Shown here: positions 61,983-64,000 of the stretch, piece by piece
Position numbering within the stretch: position 1 is the first letter of the stretch
How the letters are laid out: each line of letters opens with the position of its first letter
NCBI RefSeq assembly: GCF_023073355.1
Contig: NZ_JADPJI010000004.1
Coordinates: 62,001 to 126,000 of the forward strand
Direction of reading: 5' to 3'
Origin: Bradyrhizobium sp. 199
GTDB lineage: Bacteria; Pseudomonadota; Alphaproteobacteria; Rhizobiales; Xanthobacteraceae
Length of the DNA stretch: 64,000 nt
Position numbers and translations under genes: made by a program
Notes under the pieces: generated by a model
Told to the model about the DNA's origin: nothing
Database searches by the model: none
The model's input: the letters and a program-made list of their open reading frames with translations, nothing else

Positions 61983-64000
61983 CTAGGCTGCGCAGATTTC
62001 CGCTTCGGCCTTCCGCTGGGTGGATTGCGCGATCCTGGAGGCGTGCATGGGCCGGCTGAAATAATAGCCCTGCGCCTCCGCACAGGCTTCTTCGCGCAGA
62101 ATAGCGAGCTGCTCGGCGGTTTCGACGCCTTCGGCGGTCGTCGTCTTGCCGAGGCTGACGGCGAACGTAACCACGGCACGGGCGATTCGACGCGCCTCTT
62201 CCCGCTCGCTGGCGAGCTCACTGACGAAGCTGCGGTCGATCTTGACCTTGTCGAACGGAAACTTCTGCAGGAAGCTCAGCGACGAATAGCCCGTACCAAA
62301 ATCGTCGAGGGCAATTCGCACGCCGAGCTCGCGCAACCGCCCGAGGGCTGCGAACACCGCTTCGCTATCATGCATGATGACCGTTTCGGTGACTTCGAGC
62401 TCGAGCCTTTGCGGATCAATCCCTGAGGTTGCGAGGGCGCCGACAATGATGGAGACGAGCTCCTTGCTCCTGAACTGAGCGGGAGACAGGTTAATTGCGA
62501 TCGTCAGATCCGAAGGCCAGTTGGCGGCCTCGGCGCAGGCCGCCCTCAAGACCCATTCGCCGATGGGCAGGATCAGGCCAGTTTCCTCGGCGAGCGGAAT
62601 GAACTCACCAGGCAAGACCAGACCGCGCTCGGGGTGATGCCACCGCAACAACACCTCGTAGCCGCAGGTTCGTCCGCTCTCTACCCTCACGAACGGCTGG
62701 TAGTGAAGCTCGAATTCACCTCGCGCCAGCCCCTTCCGCATGTCCTTTTCCAGGTTGCGCCGGACGTGCATGAGCTGGTCCAGCTCCGGCTCGAAGAAAC
62801 GGATTGCGCCGCGTCCGCCGGCCTTCGCCGCATAGAGGGCGAGATCGGCACTCTTGAGAATGACATCGGAATCGGCGCCATCGCCGGGCGCTATGGCTAT
62901 GCCGATGCTGGCTCCCACCGTGACTTGATGGTCGCCGAGATCAAAGGGTTCGCTGAGCGCTGTTTTGATCGTCTCCGCGAGGGCGGCCGCCTCTACGACC
63001 GGATTCGTCGCGTAGTCCACGACGGCGAACTCATCGCCGCCCAACCGGGCAATCAACGTCATTTCCCTGCTGCACTGGCGCAAGCGCATCGCCACCGCGC
63101 GCAACAGCGAATCGCCCGCCGGATGTCCGAGCGTGTCGTTGACCTCCTTGAAGCGGTCGAGATCGAGCATGAGGACCGCCAGATGGAGGTCGCCATTGCG
63201 CGTAATGGAAAAGGCCTGATCCAAACGCGCCCGCAGCAGCATGCGATTCGGCAACTCCGTCAGCGCATCATGCTGCGCCATATAGGCGATCTTGGCCTCG
63301 GACCGGCGTTGCTCCGTGACATCGAGATGGGTTGCTACCCAGCCGCCCCCGGCCAACGGCTGCCTCGTCACGCAGATCAACCGGCCATCGGAGAACTCGT
63401 CGATCCGACTCGAAACCGCATTGACGGGCAGGGCATCGAGCTTCGCGATCAGCCGCTTGGCGGCGATGTCGCTGGGATCGCCCTTGAGCGTGCCGCTGAC
63501 GATGCGATGCCTGATGATGTCGCCATGCGGCGTTCCCGGGCGCAGCAACTCCGGCGGCAGGCGGTACAGATTGGCGTAACGTTCGTTGCATATTACGAGC
63601 CGCTTCTCGGCATCGAACATGCAAAGGCCCTCGACCATATGGTTGATCGCCGTATCCAGCCTCAGCGTCTGCTCCTGCAATTCGTGCTGCGAATCTTCGA
63701 GCTGCTGCCGGGCGTCCGAAAGCTGGCTGATGATCTCCTCGAACTTGGCGGTCCTGCTTGCCAGGCGACGATCGGCCAGCACGCCGATCAGGCTCATGCC
63801 CAGCACGGACAGTGCGACACCGGCGATCGCAAGCGCGAGCACCGCCGGAGACAGCGACAGGGCGCCTGTCGCACGCGTTGGATCCGGCGTGATGTGCACC
63901 GCGCCCATCGCCGTGAAATGATGCGACATGATGGCGAGTGTCAGCAGGACTCCCGCCGCGAGCGTTCCGCGGTAGCTCCGGTACTTGATCGCGACCGCCA
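61983..64000 (-). CDS. MHYT-PAS-GGDEF-EAL cyclic-di-GMP signalling protein (partial, runs off right edge)
   Basis: About 672 residues are visible and the frame stays open to the window edge, so the start lies outside. The visible N-terminus (TLAIMSHHFTAMGAV then a transmembrane pair) is the end of an MHYT sensor. Then come a coiled coil (about 90-120), a PAS domain (LCMFDAEKRLVICNERYANLY), GGDEF with intact RLGGDEFAV, and the EAL domain, where the signature reads EVL (YEVLLRWHHPERG); DDFGTGYSS and DKVKIDRSFV are present. It can make and perhaps break c-di-GMP. Confidence 0.93.
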   Translation of the reverse strand, partial: AVAIKYRSYRGTLAAGVLLTLAIMSHHFTAMGAVHITPDPTRATGALSLSPAVLALAIAGVALSVLGMSLIGVLADRRLASRTAKFEEIISQLSDARQQLEDSQHELQEQTLRLDTAINHMVEGLCMFDAEKRLVICNERYANLYRLPPELLRPGTPHGDIIRHRIVSGTLKGDPSDIAAKRLIAKLDALPVNAVSSRIDEFSDGRLICVTRQPLAGGGWVATHLDVTEQRRSEAKIAYMAQHDALTELPNRMLLRARLDQAFSITRNGDLHLAVLMLDLDRFKEVNDTLGHPAGDSLLRAVAMRLRQCSREMTLIARLGGDEFAVVDYATNPVVEAAALAETIKTALSEPFDLGDHQVTVGASIGIAIAPGDGADSDVILKSADLALYAAKAGGRGAIRFFEPELDQLMHVRRNLEKDMRKGLARGEFELHYQPFVRVESGRTCGYEVLLRWHHPERGLVLPGEFIPLAEETGLILPIGEWVLRAACAEAANWPSDLTIAINLSPAQFRSKELVSIIVGALATSGIDPQRLELEVTETVIMHDSEAVFAALGRLRELGVRIALDDFGTGYSSLSFLQKFPFDKVKIDRSFVSELASEREEARRIARAVVTFAVSLGKTTTAEGVETAEQLAILREEACAEAQGYYFSRPMHASRIAQSTQRKAEAEICAA

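Noticed and set aside
61802..62059. 85-codon plus frame after the Lon-domain gene
   Set aside because: It lies in the palindromic repeat and runs into the opposite-strand c-di-GMP gene.

Overview
The window is chromosomal sequence from a high-GC alphaproteobacterium, most probably Bradyrhizobium or a close relative. The basis is gene content and order (hemD, a mitofilin/Mic60-like gene and hemY in a row; tsaD-gpsA-EVE; yggT-DUF167-folD), a DUF1674 (SdhAF4-type) gene, a perfect CtrA box, two EcfG-type promoters, and several families of short palindromic intergenic repeats of the kind that litter these genomes. About 60 protein genes and three tRNA genes (Ala-CGC, Thr-CGT, Gly-GCC) are supported. 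Both ends cut a gene: a response regulator at the left and an MHYT-PAS-GGDEF-EAL protein at the right. No rRNA, CRISPR array, insertion sequence or prophage was seen.

Layout. 0-4.2 kb: response regulator, Crp/Fnr regulator behind a possible EcfG promoter, then a tightly overlapping four-gene cluster (Lgt-like membrane protein, radical SAM protein of the MJ0619/tetraether-synthase family, two small paralogous membrane proteins). 4.2-12.2 kb: typA with an attenuator-like leader, amine oxidase, DCC protein, alpha/beta hydrolase, GNAT protein with a CtrA box, ppa, and the yggT-DUF167-folD operon. 12.4-22.3 kb: tRNA-Ala, enoyl-CoA hydratase, amidotransferase, SDR, TerB-like protein, class III cyclase, P450, Tat-exported lipase-like protein, MFS exporter. 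22.3-26.6 kb: envelope and secreted proteins, two sharing a four-Cys motif, with three CRP-like palindromes in the intergenic DNA. 26.7-36.2 kb: tRNA-Thr, the hemD-Mic60-hemY block, divergent tsaD-gpsA-EVE, a second cyclase, an SRPBCC protein and topoisomerase IB. 36.6-45.5 kb: acs, L,D-transpeptidase, nuclease, SdhAF4-like protein, rsmB, heparinase-like protein, purH. 45.6-58.5 kb: transporters (UMF1, MFS, MATE), gamma-glutamyltransferase, GST, DUF2239 with a clear promoter/operator, DsbA-like isomerase, panE-like reductase, cytochrome c plus sorbosone-type dehydrogenase, epimerase. 58.6-64 kb: an AbiEii-type toxin cassette, tRNA-Gly, a CnoX-like thioredoxin, a Lon-N-domain protein and the cyclic-di-GMP protein.

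Most genes are housekeeping or general metabolism. Strong local themes are haem synthesis and envelope organisation (hemD, Mic60, hemY), second-messenger signalling (two class III cyclases, a GGDEF/EAL protein, a Crp/Fnr regulator and CRP-like operators) and envelope remodelling. The most unusual system is the 1.5-4.15 kb cluster, which joins a bacterial member of the tetraether-lipid-synthase radical SAM family to a divergent Lgt paralogue and may act on membrane lipids. The most island-like piece is the small toxin cassette at 58.7-59.7 kb, which has no integrase.
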